Shown here piece after piece: positions 31,366 through 44,000 of a stretch of 64,000 nucleotides of DNA; position 1 is the first letter of the stretch, and every line of letters starts with the position of its first letter. The notes beneath the pieces were generated by a model. That model was not told where the DNA came from. It searched no databases and saw nothing but the letters and a program-made list of their open reading frames with translations. The translations under genes were made by a program, and so were the position numbers. The stretch comes from Rhypophila decipiens (taxonomy: Eukaryota; Ascomycota; Sordariomycetes; Sordariales; Naviculisporaceae). The stretch spans positions 1 to 64,000 of the forward strand of contig MU858063.1 of the NCBI GenBank assembly GCA_033297075.1, in the 5' to 3' direction.

Positions 31366-31993
31366 AATATCAAGCTCAATTCTCGTCGACCAAGTCCACT
31401 TTTTCCACATACAATTGCTGGTCCTCTTACCACACAGACTGTTTCCTTGCCTGTCGAGAGGACCTGCGTGTGAAAGTCGTGCATTCTGTAGTATTTGAGG
31501 CATATAGGAAGTTTCGATCCTTGTTTAACCTCGGGTTCATGATAGAGGGCAGCATGCCATAACGACACGGCTTTGTTGTCTCTCATCATTCTGTTGCCAG
31601 TGTCGGAAAAAGGGTTTGAGTACCAATACTCAATACCGTACTGCGTACCTGTAATAGGGCGCGATGCGCAACCGGGGAAATCCTGATACCGTATCGGTAA
31701 ACCTTCTGTATCAGCCCTTTCCTCTTTCGGGCTAGAATAAAACCGGGTAAAGCCGCACGTGCGCATGCCAAGATCCTCCAATGCAAGCGTCTTCCCTGCC
31801 GAAACTGCTTGGTCGAAATCTGGTCTCTTTTTTAGTGCCGTCCCTGAGATTTAGTTTGCGCCCAAGCCCCCAAAGCCGTTACTGCAACGTCAACTGGAAA
31901 AAAAGTTGAAGACACGCAACCTTCTTCTCGGTTGACACAAAACCTCTACTTCGTACAACAGAGGACAGGACAGTTCTACCAGATAATGCGATC
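31366..31993. other. Intergenic, promoter side of the ERJ5-like gene
   Basis: No gene recognised; the 3' part should contain the promoter and 5' untranslated region of the gene starting at 31994. Confidence 0.35.
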
Positions 31994-33684
31994 ATGAAGT
32001 TCTCGGTTCTTTCTGTCGGCCTTTTGGCCGCGTTGTTGACGCCTTTGGGCGCTGCTTGGACCAAGGAAGGTATGTCGCCGCTCCGGACCGAGGTCTACTT
32101 TCCTTACTTCGCGAGGGCACAGGGTCATGGCTTTCGCTGGGGGAAAAGGGAATCAACTTGATTCGGACAGCGAGCTTGACACCGGGCAGCTTTCGTCGCT
32201 CAGATGGGATTGCTTGATGCGCTGGCAAGCTGGCTGGTTGCGCATAACGTCTCCCCATTCAATACACCTCTTCACAATCCAGATAAACTAACAAACCTCT
32301 CCTCCTATCGCAGACCGCGAAATCTTCCGAGTCCGCGACGAACTGATAGCCCACGAAGGCCCCGACGTGACCTTTTACGAGTTCCTCGGCGTCTCCAAAT
32401 CCGCCACGCAAGAGGAAATCGGCAAGGCCTACAAGAAGAGATCCCGCATGCTCCACCCCGACAAGGTCAAATCCCAGCTTCAAGCCGAGCGAGTCAAGGC
32501 CGCAAAGGAGAGAGCCAAGGAGGAGAAGAAAAAGGGTCTTAAGCCAGGCTCGACCGTCACCAAGCCGCCTACTGCGTCTGAGCTCAAGGCAGCTATCAAG
32601 CGGGCTTCTGAGCGCCAGACACGCCTTCACCTTGTCACTGAGGTCCTGCGCGGACCGGGCAGAGATCGCTACGATTTCTTCTTGTCGAATGGATTTCCTA
32701 CCTGGAAGGGCACCGAGTATTACTACTCGCGGTATAGACCTGGCTTGGGGACCGTCATGCTTGGGGTTTTCATCGTTGCTGGAGGAGGCGCGCATTATAT
32801 CGCCTTGTATATGAGCTGGAAGAGACAGCGCGAGTTTGTGGCCAGGTATATCAGCTATGCGAGACAGGCGGCTTGGGGCGATAATCTGGGGATCAATGTC
32901 CCTGGAATAGATGCTCAGGTTGTGGATGTTCCAGCTCCGGCTCCGGCCCCGCCACCGCAGCAGCAGATGATGGAGGATGAGAATGGGAAGCCTGTGCCTA
33001 TGAATCGCAAGATGAGGAGAATGCAGGAACAGCATGCCAAGAGGGAGGCGAGCAAAGAGGAGAAGGCTGCTGGTGGCCGGCGCGGGAAGAAGGCTGCTGC
33101 TAAGGAGAAGGAGGGCGGTTCGGGGTCTGTCACGCCCTTGCCGCCTCCGCCTCAGGGCAGCGGACCTACCGGCGCGAAGAAGAGAGTTGTCGCGGAGAAT
33201 GGCAAGGTGCTTGTTGTGGACTCGTTGGGCGATGTTTACCTTGAGCAGGAGGACGAGGATGGCAATACGGCCGAGTATTTGCTTGATGTGAGTTTTCTGC
33301 CGACGGGCTTGGATTTTGCAAATGTCTCTTGGATGTGAGTGCTAACGATGCCAAAAACAGCTGAACGAACTACCCGCCCCGACCTTCCGCGACACCGCCG
33401 TCGTCCGTCTCCCTCTCTGGGCTTACCGTCGCACACTGGGCAGGTTCTTGTCCAAGGGTGCCTCCGAGGATGGCGAGTATGAGGATGTCGCCGAAGATGA
33501 CCAGGAGGGAGATGTCAGCGATAACTCTTCTGAGCCGGGCAAGAACACACCCAGCTCGGGCTCGGCTGGAGAAGACTTTGAACTGCTCGAGAAGTCGGTT
33601 GACGAGCTCGGCCAGGCCAAGACCACGGGGAGCCAGAAGCCGGGCGGTAACAAGGCTGGCAAGAGGAAGAACAAGAAGAAATGA
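31994..33684 (+). CDS. erj5: ERJ5-like ER membrane J-domain protein
   Basis: Three exons: 31994-32069, 32314-33287 and 33361-33684 (the last intron has branch CTAAC). The product is 457 residues. MKFSVLSVGLLAALLTPLGA is a signal peptide. The J domain lies at about residues 44-76 and beyond, with the HPD motif at 73-75 (RMLHPDK). A transmembrane segment follows (TVMLGVFIVAGGGAHYIALY), then a basic Ala/Lys-rich cytosolic or lumenal tail with PNR-type, Pro-rich and acidic stretches, ending KRKNKKK. ERJ5 is a J protein of the endoplasmic reticulum that assists Hsp70 (Kar2) in folding. The long first intron (244 nt) is unusual here. Tail-to-tail with a second J-protein gene. Confidence 0.92.
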
Positions 33685-34552
33685 GCGGAGTCTTTTGCTA
33701 TTGCTCTTGTTTCGAGTCCTGTTAAGAGGAATAGAAGTTGGCCGAGTATTTGTTGTTGGGTACCTGTGTATATTTTAGCTACGTGGACTGGATGGATTGT
33801 GAGGGGATGAGAGCATTTGCGTCTTTTTTTTTTCGGTGGCCGAGAGTAAGAATAGAAAATGAAACGGCGTCACTTAGTCCTGGTCGTTGTGTTCCTGGGA
33901 GACAGAGTCCGTATTTAGAAAAGGATTTAGCAAACAAGCAATATCTTCAAGGATCAATGGGATAGACAAATATTACTACTCAAGGACAAGGAAGCATTCA
34001 GGGAGATCACAGATGTACCAACTCATGTAGTTTGGTATTGGCGCTATCTAATTCATTCCGGAATCAAGAGCGCAAGGCTATGTAAAAGATAACGAAATGC
34101 CCCATGGAGCCACTGATAGATCTTAACCTTCTTGCCTCATCATTGGTATATGTATCATGTCCCCATCATGTCCCCCATTTCCCTGAGCCCAGCCGTGCAA
34201 TATCCATCACAAATATCACCCTGTTCATATTCCCTGTTATTTAGAAGAAACCTCCACCTTCCGCCATTACGGCCCAGCCGGACCTCGGACCTCAGACCTC
34301 AGAACGGAACAAAAGCCCCTGAGAAGCAACGTTAAAGAACCACCCAGCCCGTAAATCCGTCAACTAACCTCCGTGAGAAACCATCCGTTGCCAGTATCGA
34401 ATCATTGCCGCCCGTTGATCAGTCGAAAAGGAGAAAACACGTAAAAGAAGTGACATCACATCGTACAAACCAAAAAGATCTCCGCAAAATAACAGACCCC
34501 AAGGAAAAGCTACCAAGCCTCCGCCGCTTTTCTCCAATATGAAAGAAGTGTA
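33685..34552. other. Convergent intergenic region between two J-protein genes
   Basis: Holds the 3' untranslated regions of the two converging genes. No further gene was seen. Confidence 0.4.
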
Positions 34553-35478
34553 TTAAATCCCAACAGCATGACTAAAAACCTTGGCAGCAAGCTGACTCAA
34601 CAACCGCGCCCGATCAGCCTGCGGTAACTCCTGAAAGACAGAGTAAACGCTCTTGCCCTTGACATCCCTTATCGCGCCGAGACGATTCCCCGCCACGGCA
34701 CCAGCGACCAAGCCAGGCACGTTGGCAACGATAAAGCCCAGCGCTCCACCGCTCAGTCCCCCGAGCATACCCCAGAACTTGCCCGTCGGCTGGGTCCGTC
34801 CGTCGGTCTCCTCCGCGAGCCCTTCCTCGCGGAGCATCTCCTCAAAGACATCAGCAAACTGGGCGTTTTCCGTCTGTTCCCTCTCGCGCTCGCGTTGTTG
34901 GTTGTTCTTGTTTTGGCCGGTGAAGAAGTTCCATGCCCAGGAGTAGGCGTTGCCTGCGCCGCCGGTGGAGGAGGAGGTTGATGGGCCGCCTGTTTGTGGT
35001 TGTTCTGCTTCTGCTTCGGCAAAGGGGTCAAAGTTGAAGCCGCCGGGCATGTGGCTGTTGTTGGCGTTACTGGCGCGAGAGGATGATCCGAAGCCGCCAA
35101 AGAGTTTGCGCTGGGCGTCATAGTCCCGTCGGCGGGTGGGATCTGAGAGGGTGTAGTAGGCGTCGTTTACGAGCTGGAACTTGCGCGTTCGTTCGGGGCG
35201 TTCGGGACTGTCGGAGGGAACTCGGTCTGGGTGGGTTTTCAGGGCCGCGCTGGGAGGGGAGAGTTAGTTGGTTGCTTTCTAGTTGAAGCTGGAATGAATA
35301 AGTTTACCGTTTGTAGGCATCGCGGATTTGGGTTGTTGTTGCGGTCTCGGATATCTCGAGGATCGCATCTTTGAGGAGAGCATGTTAGTATCTGTGAATG
35401 CGCAAATAGGACACCACGTAGTCATGCCAAGATGTTGGAAATAAGGGACATACAATAGTTCGGAGGGCGTCCAGACAT
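34553..35478 (-). CDS. J-domain protein with C-terminal hydrophobic segment
   Basis: Three exons: 35478-35454 (25 nt), 35368-35308 and 35249-34553, with introns of 85 and 58 nt. The product is 260 residues. The J domain is at the very N-terminus: MSGRPPNYYAILEI, a helix ending RDAYKRAALK, HPD at 35-37, and FQLVNDAYYTLSDPTRRRDY. A Gly/Phe-like and acidic linker follows, then a coiled charged stretch (NNQQREREREQTENAQ) and a Gly/Ala-rich hydrophobic segment (GGLSGGALGFIVANVPGLVA) that could insert in a membrane. J proteins recruit and activate Hsp70. The third J-domain exon is out of frame with the other two unless both introns are removed, which supports the model. Location in the cell is not clear. 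Confidence 0.88.
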
Positions 35479-37310
35479 GCTCGCGGATCAGCCAGGTGAC
35501 AGATGATAGTCAGATTGGGAGTTCACGGCGACTTGTGATTTGATTCGTTGAAAAGTCAAATGGCGATTCTTTATTCAATGGAAGCCTCAGGGTAGGTAGC
35601 AGCAACTTGCGAATATCAACAATCAAAGAAGATGTAGTCCGTAACCGAGCTAGTAGTATGTTCAGGACAGGTATTCCTCCCGAGACTCGAGACCAAGGAG
35701 ACTGGACCAGAACATGATGGAGGTGGGGGGTATCAACGTCATCTGTGGCGGGAACATGTGGCTTGAACTCTTTTCGGGCTGTTTGCATGTGCTTGGGAAG
35801 AAGCCAAGGCACTGGAAATTGCTTGGTCCCCTGTCACAATGCGGGCCATTTTCACCTGTGAGCCTTCTGCGGGCAGGCTTCCCCCCTGTCCCTCCACCAC
35901 ATTCCACAGCGGATCCCTCGACCGCCTGGTCTGGACCGAGAGTGTCAGTGAATTTTCGGTCTGAGTTCTGCACATCTGGGCTGGTGATGTTCAAGTCGGT
36001 ATTCATGATAGTATTTATACTGTTAGTAGCACATCGTGTTCGCCAACATGTCATATCCCAGCCCCTTTTTGAACCGCTCAACAAAGAGAGCAAAAAAAAG
36101 ACTCACAGCTGTCACCAGGGCGTGTCACCGCTCTATTGGGCCGGGATGGGTTGACTTGTTAGCCGCTTCCAGGCCGTTTCATGTCGGCTGCCCTGTGACG
36201 CATGACTGCTCTGGGGAAGGTCTTGCTGTGTGACTGCCCAACAACAACCCTAATATCAGCCCAGCCAGAGACCAATTCGTCCAATACCACTCCGGTCCTC
36301 GCTGCTGATTCCCAGCGTGGCAGGCGTGGACACTACACGTGTAGGCATGAGCCACTGATGTCCCCGAGATGCTTCTTTTGCCCCAACAAATACTATATCG
36401 ATATCATCATTGACGCCTGTCCGGGCCGGGGTGGGCCCCTGGGCACCCCTCCTTGCATGATAATTCACACCCTCCTTGCCCCTCCATACATGACATATAA
36501 CGCAAATCTCCCCAATTTCATATATCACAACGGAGCTTTCGGAGCTGGTGCTTTTCCTTCAAATAACCTCCTCTGGCTCCTTTGTTTCTCTCTGTCACGT
36601 TTTTCGGCTTCCTGAGAGCTTGATCAAAGAGTCTTCCCCTACCAACACAAAGGTCAGAGAGATCCAGATCCATTGTTCACCACCCGGCAGGTACGATCCA
36701 GGGACCAACGACGGCCGAACCTAAAAGCCTATTTGTTGTTCCTTTTCGAGAAGTCTGTGACCTCATTCCCATTCCATATTCTATCCCGAGACCGCATCCC
36801 ACCCTTCGGCCGACTTGACTGCCTCAAGTGCCTGCTTCTATTCATCTCGAAGGACGGTTGTGTTCCTGGTCTTCTATTTTCCGGCCTTGTCTGCCCAGTC
36901 AACCCGTTTGACTCGTTCCCGAGTTTCGATTAATTGTCTCGTCTCTTCACCGTTACCTTTTGCTGTCATCACCTCAGTACTTAGACTAGCAACACTCAAT
37001 ATATCCTGTTTTGTCAATAATCCTTTGCCTCCAAATTTCATTGCTCGGACAGGTCGCCATTCCAAGGCTGGGCTCCAGCGGATTCCCTCGACATCCATAG
37101 TCCAGACTTAGCTTTTCCCCTTGGAGTATTGTCCACAGTAGGTAAAATTTCCTCGGTTGTCAGGAGTCAGCTCAAGCTGGGCTACCAGATCAAGTGGTCT
37201 GTCTGTCGGGAACAGTGCCACTGGAGCAAACATCTGTTGGAGAGCATTGCTAACTTTGTGCGCTCACAGCTCAACTACAACTCCTGATCTTGCCAACTAC
37301 AGTCGTCATC
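35479..37310. other. Long intergenic and 5' leader region
   Basis: 1.8 kb without a recognisable protein gene. The part from about 36550 on is pyrimidine-rich with many short upstream frames, typical of a long 5' untranslated leader of the gene at 37311. Confidence 0.4.
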
Positions 37311-38228
37311 ATGTCTGCAGACGACCTTATCGCTCTGCTCGACCGGAATCTCACGTTGGAGCCCGTTCGGTCCGTCGGCCAGGTTGCTGTCCCCGGGGCG
37401 GAGCCCAAGATCATCTATGCCTCGATGCACTACAACCCGCCGACTGCAGTGAACCATCTCGTGTCCTCTCCAGCTCCTGTTCCAAAAATCGACTACACAG
37501 AGGTGCTGCAGTACCTCCAGCACCACACCATAGACACATCCGGGCTATCAGACGCCCAACTGGAACTGTTCAAGAATGTGAGCGAACCACAGAGGATGGA
37601 GCTTTTGCAGTTCTGGGGTATAGCGCCCCCCAAGAAGGGTGCGACTCCCGAGTTTACCACCACAACGGTCGAGCAGGAAAGGACGCTGGCCAACCTGCGC
37701 TGGGAGCAGATGCAGGAGGACGAAGCCATGGCGCAGCTCCAGGCCGAGGCATCGGCTGCTATTTCTCAGCAGCAACTCGAATCAGACACGGTCATGAGCC
37801 AGGACAGCAACCCTCCTCTCACGCCCGTGTCGGTATCGGTGCAGCTCAACGATTCCAGCTGGATCCAGACCTCGCCCGTCAACTACATGGAGCCGTACAT
37901 GATGTCGGGCTACGAAGAGATGGCACGCCGTGAGTATGAAGAGTCTGCTCGGAACGAGATACTCGCTGAACGCGTTGCTCAAATTAAGGATCTTGGCAAT
38001 GCTCGGCCTACTACCACTGCTCTCGGCGTCGATATTCGCACGACATTTAGCCCATCTCACTCCGACCCCGTCTACAACATGGGCATGGGCGCCATCAGTA
38101 ACGGGGGCTTCATGACGGTTGCTGACTGGCGCCGACGTCAGGAGCAGGAAGCAGAGATGGCACGTCGCCGGCAGCAGCAGCAGGAGGAGATGGCGAACCA
38201 GTATGGCCGTCTCAGTTCAAGCTGGTAA
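37311..38228 (+). CDS. Hypothetical protein (305 aa), no known domain
   Basis: Single exon from the ATG at 37311 (MSADDLIALLDRNLTLEPVR); an ATG seven codons upstream is in frame but has poorer context. The N-terminal half has short conserved-looking blocks (YTEVLQYLQHHTIDTSGLSD; MELLQFWGIAPPKKGATPEF). The middle is Gln/Ser/Pro-rich and probably disordered. The C-terminus is a charged Gln/Glu/Arg coil (WRRRQEQEAEMARRRQQQQE). There is no signal peptide or membrane segment. Codon use and length indicate a real gene. The Gln-rich, helical layout could suit a nuclear or scaffold role, but no function can be assigned. Confidence 0.75.
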   Translation: MSADDLIALLDRNLTLEPVRSVGQVAVPGAEPKIIYASMHYNPPTAVNHLVSSPAPVPKIDYTEVLQYLQHHTIDTSGLSDAQLELFKNVSEPQRMELLQFWGIAPPKKGATPEFTTTTVEQERTLANLRWEQMQEDEAMAQLQAEASAAISQQQLESDTVMSQDSNPPLTPVSVSVQLNDSSWIQTSPVNYMEPYMMSGYEEMARREYEESARNEILAERVAQIKDLGNARPTTTALGVDIRTTFSPSHSDPVYNMGMGAISNGGFMTVADWRRRQEQEAEMARRRQQQQEEMANQYGRLSSSW

Positions 38229-39045
38229 GGTCCTGTGTTTTGTGTCCGACTGCACTTGAAGGGATACTATCGGAATGGTCGAGATGCTTTTTTCTTTTGG
38301 TATATATTTTATGGGTATATGAGTGACCCAGATCACACCACCCAACAATGACTGGATGGGCAGTTAATGCGAACTGCCAAGGAATTATAATGGCTTTTCT
38401 AAGCTTGGGCTGTGGGTTCGAGTCCTATATCAGGTACCAGCTGGTATTGAATCATCACTGGCGTTATAGAGCTGTACAGGCGGCATTCGTTGGGCATTTG
38501 CTTTTGTTTTATGTTTATGGCATTAATAGGCATGAAGGACACGGCTCAGCGCTCGAATAATCATGAATCTGAATCATTTCTGCGATATTACAATCTCCGA
38601 TGGGTTGATGCTCCGTCTTGTCAATACGTCACAGGCCGTAATTACGTTTGGACTCACCCCAAGCTGTCAAAGTGGGGCGGACAGGAGCAAAGGTGGCTGG
38701 TGACATTCAGCTGTGGCACATTGTGGGTCCACGCCACACTACGCTAAGCCCGAGCTGCCTTCCCTGGGGAAGTAACGCCGCAACGCGCAGCTCCAGGTTG
38801 CCTGAAGGAAGCTCCATTCAAGCAACACCAGCTGCCCGCCTGCCGACCTAGAACCTTAATCAACAACTGAACCGACGAACAAACTCTCTCGAGAAAGCTT
38901 GAACCCTTGCAACCACAATCCATTCACTGTTATTAATCGGCCGGTACATACTCTCAGAATTACCAAGCAAGCTTACAGCTTTCGTCGTCGACTCGAACTT
39001 GTATTTCTCGTCTACCGAGATCAACCCCATCAGATAACCGTCACA
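38229..39045. other. Intergenic, promoter side of the proteasome gene
   Basis: No gene recognised. A tRNA B-box-like GGTTCGAGTCC near 38413 was looked at and not accepted as a tRNA. Confidence 0.4.
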
Positions 39046-40084
39046 ATGGTACGTACGGAGACTTGGGAGATGGAATCGGATGGATGCTTCAACGACACAG
39101 GCATTCTACAAACAGGCTTGTGTTCTAACTTGTCCATCTAGACGTCGATAGGCACGGGCTACGACCTCGCAAACTCCATCTACTCCCCGGATGGCCGCAA
39201 CTTCCAGGTCGAATACGCCGTCAAGGCTGTCGAGAACGGCGGTACCTCGATCGGCATCCGGTGCAAGGATGGCGTCGTGCTAGCGGTCGAGAAGGTGATC
39301 GCGTCCAAGCTGCTCAAGCCAAACGCCAACAAGCGCATTGCCACGGTTGACAGACATTTGGGCATTGTATGTTTTCTCCCTCCGATTCGAGAAAGGAAGA
39401 GGATTGGATCACTGACAAACGATCTACAAACAGGTATACTCCGGCATGATCCCCGACGGCCGACACCTGGTAGACCGAGCCCGCGATGAGGCACGCAACC
39501 ACCGCGACACCTTCAAGTCGCCCATCCCGACAAGAGACCTCGCCAACCGTATGGGCGGTTACATGCAGGCCTACACTCTCTACCAGTCTGTCCGACCGTT
39601 TGGCGTGACAGCTATCTTGGGCGGTTTCGATTCCGACCTCGAGCAACCCGTCGACGGCGAGGTCGGATCAGGGCCCAGCTGCGGCGGCGGTGGGAAAGTG
39701 GAGGGCCAAAAACACGGCGGACCTTGGCTCGCCATGATTGAGCCGTCGGGCACCTACTGGGGGTATTACGGCGCTGCGACGGGTAAGGGACGACAAGCGG
39801 CCAAGGCGGAGCTGGAGAAGTTGAACCTTGCTGCGGGCGAGATCACGATTAAGGAGGCGGTCAAGGAGGCAGCCAGGATTATCTATATCGCTCATGACGA
39901 TAATAAGGATAAGGATTTTGAGCTTGAGATGAGCTGGATCAGTGGCTCTGACGGGCCTACTAAGGGGAAGCATGTCGAGGTTCCCAGTGATTTGCTCGCG
40001 GAGGCTGAGGGGTTGGCCAGGAAGGCAATTGAGAAGGACCTTGAGGGGGATGATGAGGAGGAAAAGGATAAGATGGAGGAGTAG
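39046..40084 (+). CDS. pre10: 20S proteasome subunit alpha type-3 (alpha7, Pre10 orthologue)
   Basis: Three exons: 39046-39048 (only the ATG), 39142-39366 and 39434-40084. Introns are 93 nt (branch CTAAC) and 67 nt (branch CTGAC). The product is 292 residues. It has the alpha-subunit N-terminal signature ([20 protein letters not shown], then YAVKAVENG), [49 protein letters not shown], and [20 protein letters not shown]. The C-terminus is acidic ([12 protein letters not shown]), as in yeast Pre10. A Gly-rich insertion (about [20 protein letters not shown]) lies in the loop after the ILGGFD strand. It is part of the outer alpha ring of the 20S core, which gates substrate entry. Confidence 0.96.
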
Positions 40085-41034
40085 GTCAGGCCTCAACGGT
40101 CTCCTTCTGGTACTCCTCCCCGTGGTCCCGGGTCTTCCGTGATCAGGCTAGGGGACGGAACTCGTCTCGTCAACCGTGGGTTTGAACCCCCCCCTCGCGG
40201 AGGATGAAGAAGAGAAGACAGTGGCGAGAGGAGCCGGTGTCTGTTTTGCTTAGCAGGTACTTGATATCCCAGCCGCACTCTGCCCTTTGATGTGTATTTA
40301 TACCAGCAGCGATCATATCGGCGATGATGGGGGGTTATCTGTTCAGGTAGCCGTCTTGCTGTGACGGAACATGACAAGGAACTGAATTTCGCAGGACAGA
40401 CACACAAGGGCTTCGTGACTTTGTTTGGGCGTGCGCTGCTTAGCGACAGCGAAAAGATAGAATCCGATTAATTGTCTTTCCCACTTCTTCAATATGGTTG
40501 GCAAAGCTAAAGTTGTCTTCTGTCATGCATCGAGAAGACTTGATTTGCATACGCACTCTATGGCGTGCGTTACGAGTCGGTGGTGATATTCATGCCCCGG
40601 AGAATCATCACGACCCACCTCTATGGGTTTACCACCACTGTCTTGACAAGAGGCTTCGTAGAGGATACAGTGGTGAGATGTGTCAAAGCGGGATATGAGA
40701 GACAGGACAACCATATGGCGATCTCTAAAATAGCTTAACTATCAAGACAAGCAGCCAATAATAAGTAAATCGGGTTTGTGGTTTGCGGTTTGCCATCAAC
40801 AAGTTGGCATCGGTGCTTCCACTCATCACACAGCAGATTCATTCCCAGACGATCTACGGGCTGTCGCCGTCGATTGCATATCCCAGTACAGCTCTGCTAC
40901 AGATCCGCCCGGCTCCTTTTCCTCTGTCCACATATCTTCCAGGCATCCTGTATTTTGGACAAAATACGGTCAAGTCCACTCGTCCTAGTTGACGAGTAGT
41001 ATACCCCATCTCTAGATATAAAGTAGAAGACATA
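40085..41034. other. Convergent intergenic region between proteasome and Pol5 genes
   Basis: Holds two 3' untranslated regions. Small open frames on both strands lack motifs. Confidence 0.4.
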
Positions 41035-44000
41035 TCAATCCTCCATCTCAACGTCGCTGTCATCCTTCTTCCCCTTCTTGCCCTTTCCTTTCTTCGCCTT
41101 TCCATTCACCTTTTGCTCCTTGCCCTTTTTCTTTTCGCCATTCTCCTTGACAACCTCCTTCTTGGCAGCCACCTTCTTTTCCTTCTTCTCAGCCTCCTTC
41201 TCTCTCTTCTCAGCCTCCTTCTTTATGACGGCCTCCTTGAAAGCAGCCTCCTTGGCAGCCACCGCAGCAGCAGCATGGCTCTGGCACCAATTCAGCCAGT
41301 CGGAAAAGAACGAAGCCTGGATCTTGACCTCGCCGTTGAACCACTTCCTCTGAGTGGCGGCGTACAGTCCAAAGACACCGGCTTCGACGTCGTTTTCCTC
41401 TTCCTTGTCGTCTTCATCTTCATCACCCTTATCAACTGCAGTAGAAGGAGAGGCCGCGAGCAAAACAGAAGCAACAGCCAAACTAGCCGTCGAAACAGCC
41501 CTAGCAAACGCATGCGACGGATCTTTGCTAGCCTCCTCGTGAATCTCCTCCAAAAGCGCCATCAACTCTTCGGTATCGATATCAACATCCTCCTCCTTGC
41601 TAATCATGCCCCTAGCCTTCTTCAACTGCCCCGACAAAGCGAGGATAACCTCACATCCGCGATTCCCCAGCGCCTTGACGGTCGTCGTCCGCACAAGATG
41701 CAACAGCGGCAGGATAATCTCAAACACCAGCGGGTTCAGTCTTGCAGCTTCATTCTTGGCAAAGATAGCCAGTAGATCCAGCACCCGATGCTTAAAGTTG
41801 ACGACTGTATCTTTGGCGTCCTTCTTTTCCTTCTTTTTGGACGTGGTCTTGGCGCGCTGCTTGAAGATCTCGGCCAGTTTCTGGTCGACAGCCATCATCT
41901 CGGAATCGGTCATATCTGAACCGTCCGAGTCGTCGTCAGGCGCATCGACGTCCTTGTCGAGTCTGTGTGATTTTAGGACCGAGGCGAGGGCATTATCCAA
42001 GGCGTCGAGTTCTTCTTGGTTCTTGTCGGTGGTTTCGTCCTTTTCTTCTTCTTCGTCTGACTTGTCATCGTTGGAGTCAGAGTCAGAGGCTTCATCGTCC
42101 GAGTCGACGTCGGGAACTTCAGAGCCTGCGTCTTCGAGGTCGACTAGCTCTACATCAGAGTCGAGACCTTCCTCATCTTCCTCCTCGTCGTCGCTTCCGG
42201 CCTCGGCATCGGCCATATCCTCGTCTTCAGTGCTAAACAGCGCCTGCTGGCCCTTCTCGCTCTCGTCCGCCGCAAGAGGGTCGGTAAGCAGCTTGAGCGC
42301 TTCGCTCGTCATGAGACTCGTAAACGCCTCGAATACCTGCTGCGAGACCTGGCGCATCAGAGAAGATGGCCGGGCGACCATGGCCAGTAGAATCTCGACC
42401 AGATACTCGGCCACCCCTTCCTCTTCCTCGTCCTTGTCTTCCTTGGAGAGCTTGGTGTAGCACTCGTCCAGCTCGTCAAACAAGTCCACCACGTCGGGCT
42501 CTTCGTTGTAGAATTGCAGGATGCCGACGGCGTATAACAATGCCAGAGCCTGTCGGGGGGCACCGGCGGCGGCGGCGGTCTTGCCGCCTTTTGTTTTACC
42601 GCTAGATTCCGGAACAGGCTCCAGCAGGTCCTTCAAGCGCTCGTAGGCTTGGGGCAGAACCAGGGTAGCCACCTCGTCCTCTGGGTTGAGATCGGTCTCG
42701 ATCGACAGGATGGCGTTGCAGAGGTGGCCGAAATCCTCAGGCCTCTTGACCAGCCGCGCAAACGCAGAGGTGGTTCGTGTCCTCAACGCCTCCTTGATGC
42801 CCTCAGGGACAGACTTGTTGGAATAAGCCAGCTCGGCAAGCAACGTAATGGCTGTTCCTGGCACAGATTTACTGCTTCCCGCGGACTCACCATCGCTCTC
42901 CGAAGGCACGTTGGCCAGGCGGAACAAATACCCGCCCAAAGCCTGGTAGTACTTGGACTCGTCGTCCAGCCCACTCTTGGAGGCATCCTTGAGCTTGAGC
43001 GTCTTGATCACAGCCTTGACAGTGGTAGGGGTCGTGAACTGCAAGATCTTGTCCACAGTCTTGGTATTCGTCCGCTGATCAAAGTTGTACGCCCCGTGAC
43101 CACCCAGTAGCTGTTTCAGAACAGCAGGCAAGAAACTCGGGTCCTTCTCCACAGCCACCTCGATAGCCTTGAGCGCTTTCAGCGCAGCACGATGGAGGAA
43201 TCGGTCTTCTTTGGCGGCCTGGTTCATCAAGCAGCCCATCAAGTTCTTGCTAAACAGGGCGTCGAGAATAAACGGGCACGAGGAAGCGCCCTCGAGCATC
43301 TTTTGGAAAATCATGAATCCCGAGAATTTCTGGCTGTCGGAGGAGCTCTTGGAGAAAAAGCCCTGGTCGACCACCCTCTCCCAGAACTGTCTGAACTGCT
43401 CCGCCGCCGCGGCATCAGCAGATTTGCCCAGCTTGGCATAATGCGCGAGTATAAGATCCCACACAAAATGCAACTGGGCCGTCCAATTCGCCTGCTTGGG
43501 TCCCTTCTTCCCACTGCCCTCCGACTGCTGGTCGTTCTGACTCGGGTTCTGGTTGGAGGTATCCCGCCCGCTATCCTTCAAAACAGGCGGCAAAGACTGG
43601 AGCGTCGTCGTAGCAAGCGGATTCCGCCAGGGCGAAGCCTTGGGCAGTTTCAAATCAGGAAACTTGTCCAGCGCGACGATCCAAATCCCCACACCCTCAG
43701 GCGTCTTGACGATCCCCTCCTCGATCAAGACCAAAAGCGTCTCTTCCACCATCGCCGCCTGCGTCATATACTGCACCGCTTGCACAATAATCCAACCACA
43801 CTGCGACCTCAACCAGCTCTTTTTCTGCATCAGTTTGAGCAAAATCTGCAAGACCGCTTCCCATCTCTTCTCCTCTGCCCACAGAATCCCACTTCGCACG
43901 AAGCACTCAATCCCGAACACCTGCCCAAAGTAATGATCCCTCTCCGCCTGGCCACCTCCAATCCCGCCAGCACCAGAACTAGATCCTCCCCCCGGACTAG

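Noticed and set aside
38380..38440. B-box-like GGTTCGAGTCC suggesting a tRNA
   Set aside because: No matching A box at tRNA spacing, and neither the acceptor nor the anticodon stem can be paired.
40165..40200. GGGTTTGAACCC, tRNA T-arm-like
   Set aside because: Simple inverted repeat in a C-rich tract; no other tRNA arm around it.
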